Source: Saprospiraceae bacterium (GTDB taxonomy: Bacteria > Bacteroidota > Bacteroidia > Chitinophagales > Saprospiraceae). Taken from it: a stretch of DNA of 64,000 nucleotides. The stretch lies in assembly GCA_016711125.1 (NCBI GenBank), contig JADJTQ010000008.1:124001-188000 (forward strand). The letters are read 5' to 3'. Both the position numbers and the translations under genes were made by a program. Position 1 is the first letter of the stretch, and every line of letters begins with the position of its first letter. The notes under the pieces are model-generated. The model was not told the origin of the DNA. It saw only the letters and a list, made by a program, of their open reading frames with translations, and did no database searches. Below are positions 63,041 to 64,000 of the stretch, one piece after another.

Positions 63041-64000
63041 TTATTCAGAAGAAAAATACAGCGTAGATCTACGGCAAATTGCCAGACCTACCATCGGAGA
63101 TGAAGATGTGTTGCTCATGGTCGAAGCAGTAGGAGTGTGCGGTAGTGATTTACATCAATGGACCTCCAATCATAGCTGGCCGGTCAATTATCCGGTGGTG
63201 TTAGGTCATGAGTTTTCCGGCACCATTGTCTCTTTAGGCAAGCGCGTAGAAGGTTGGGCAGTAGGTGACCGGGTAGTTAGCGAGACAGCAGCGGTCATTG
63301 ATGCCAATAGCCCGATGACCCGGCAGGGTCTTTACAATCTGGATCCATCACGTAAGGGATTTGGATATGGTGTCGACGGCGCCATGACTAAATATGTGCG
63401 GGTTCCTTCTCGGATACTTCACCGGGTACCCGATTCACTTTCGCTGATCAAAGCCGCACTTACCGAGCCCTGTTGTGTTGCCTACAGCGCAACGGTGGTT
63501 AATGTCTCCATCAAACCGGGAGATTATATCCTGGTCCTGGGTCCTGGCCCAATCGGCTTATTGTGTGCAGCTATGGCTAGACTGCAAGGTGCTATCGTCG
63601 GTGTGGCAGGGCTTGAAAACGACCGGGAAAGACTAAAAATAGCACAGGCATATGGTTGTGATGTTTTGATCAATGATGCTGAAGCGTGGGCCCGGCAAGG
63701 TGATGGATTAGGGGCCGATGGTATCATCGATGCAGCTGGTGTATCAGCGACTTTGAAAATTGCCATGAATTTGGTAAGACCCAATGGCTGGATTAGTAAA
63801 GTAGGCTGGGGCCCTCAACCCCTCAACTTTTCTTTAGATCCTCTGGTCCAAAAGAATGTGAGACTTCAAGGCAGCTTCAGTCACAATTGGCCAATCTGGG
63901 AAAGAGTGATCAGACTTCTCTCTACCGGTCTGTTAAATATCGATCCGGTCATCGGCGGTGAGTGGGCATTGGAAAACTGGAAAGACGCTTTCGAAAAGAT
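63021..64000 (+). CDS. Zinc-dependent alcohol dehydrogenase, partial (runs off window)
   Basis: At least 326 codons of a medium-chain dehydrogenase, starting MEPAVVNYSEEKYSVDL within the HUMPS gene. Catalytic zinc site GVCGSDLHQW (Cys36 of GVCG), GHEFSGTIVSLGKRVEGWAVGDRVV and NAD-binding LVLGPGPIGLLCAAMARLQGA (GxGxxG type: GPGPIG) are visible. The structural-zinc cysteine cluster usually found between them is absent; the region VVSETAAVIDANSPMTRQGLYNLDPSRKGFG has no Cys. It resembles sorbitol, galactitol or L-threonine dehydrogenases. No stop codon is reached by 64000. The 20-base overlap suggests it acts with the HUMPS enzyme on a sugar or polyol. Confidence 0.87.
   Translation, partial: MEPAVVNYSEEKYSVDLRQIARPTIGDEDVLLMVEAVGVCGSDLHQWTSNHSWPVNYPVVLGHEFSGTIVSLGKRVEGWAVGDRVVSETAAVIDANSPMTRQGLYNLDPSRKGFGYGVDGAMTKYVRVPSRILHRVPDSLSLIKAALTEPCCVAYSATVVNVSIKPGDYILVLGPGPIGLLCAAMARLQGAIVGVAGLENDRERLKIAQAYGCDVLINDAEAWARQGDGLGADGIIDAAGVSATLKIAMNLVRPNGWISKVGWGPQPLNFSLDPLVQKNVRLQGSFSHNWPIWERVIRLLSTGLLNIDPVIGGEWALENWKDAFEK

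Overview
The window reads as chromosomal DNA of a Bacteroidota member. The taxonomic signals are a type IX secretion (T9SS) sorting domain on a secreted choice-of-anchor B protein, DUF2911, DUF6340 and DUF6807/PmoA family proteins, a TonB C-terminal domain protein, and several promoters of the Bacteroidota form TTTG-N18..20-TAnnTTTG (before both tRNA genes and an outer-membrane protein gene). A Saprospiraceae-like or other free-living carbohydrate-degrading lineage is my inference only.

Layout. 1-7.1 kb: DUF2911 protein, outer-membrane barrel protein, SDR oxidoreductase, a large array of degenerate 7-bp repeats, then a two-gene NAD-linked, molybdopterin-dependent formate dehydrogenase (fused NuoE-NuoF-type beta subunit plus alpha subunit). 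7.2-14 kb: an accessory patch with an AbiEi-like/Fic fusion protein behind three exact 20-bp operator-like repeats, a decayed UvrD-type helicase with an embedded nuclease-like domain, a DUF4143 ATPase, tRNA-Arg(TCG), and an AbiE toxin-antitoxin locus whose toxin is cut off and runs in frame into a sulfatase lipoprotein. 14-19.3 kb: sulfatase, PIG-L deacetylase, a small basic protein, an S74-type surface protein and a small conserved protein.

19.3-41.4 kb is a surface-glycan locus: WbpD-type acetyltransferase, polysaccharide deacetylase, pseudaminic-acid-associated methylase, flippase, a complete CMP-pseudaminic acid pathway (pseB, pseC, pseF, a pseG-pseH fusion, pseI), a glycosyltransferase-like gene, and a convergent, overlapping block of SpsF-type nucleotidyltransferase, GNAT, Gfo/Idh/MocA oxidoreductase, DegT aminotransferase and GT-B-like protein that looks like a second, unassigned activated-sugar pathway. 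YfhO, two GT2 genes and another GNAT follow.

41.6-49.2 kb holds housekeeping genes (proC, acyltransferase, miaA, arsC, thioesterase), a GH5 mannanase-like enzyme and an IS91-type element with its own tyrosine recombinase. 49.2-64 kb holds the T9SS protein, a catabolic operon (PmoA-like lipoprotein, GH88-like hydrolase, sugar isomerase, Gfo/Idh oxidoreductase, SDR, DUF3311 protein, sodium:solute symporter), tRNA-Glu(TTC), a TonB-domain protein, two lipoproteins, and a HUMPS-family decarboxylase/synthase overlapping a zinc alcohol dehydrogenase that runs off the end.

A window-wide feature is the number of genes, including housekeeping ones, broken by single-base length changes, mostly in short homopolymers. 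This looks like residual long-read assembly error rather than biology. For those genes I give the full span that a one-base correction restores. Helicase and one GT2 gene also carry in-frame stops and are more likely true pseudogenes.
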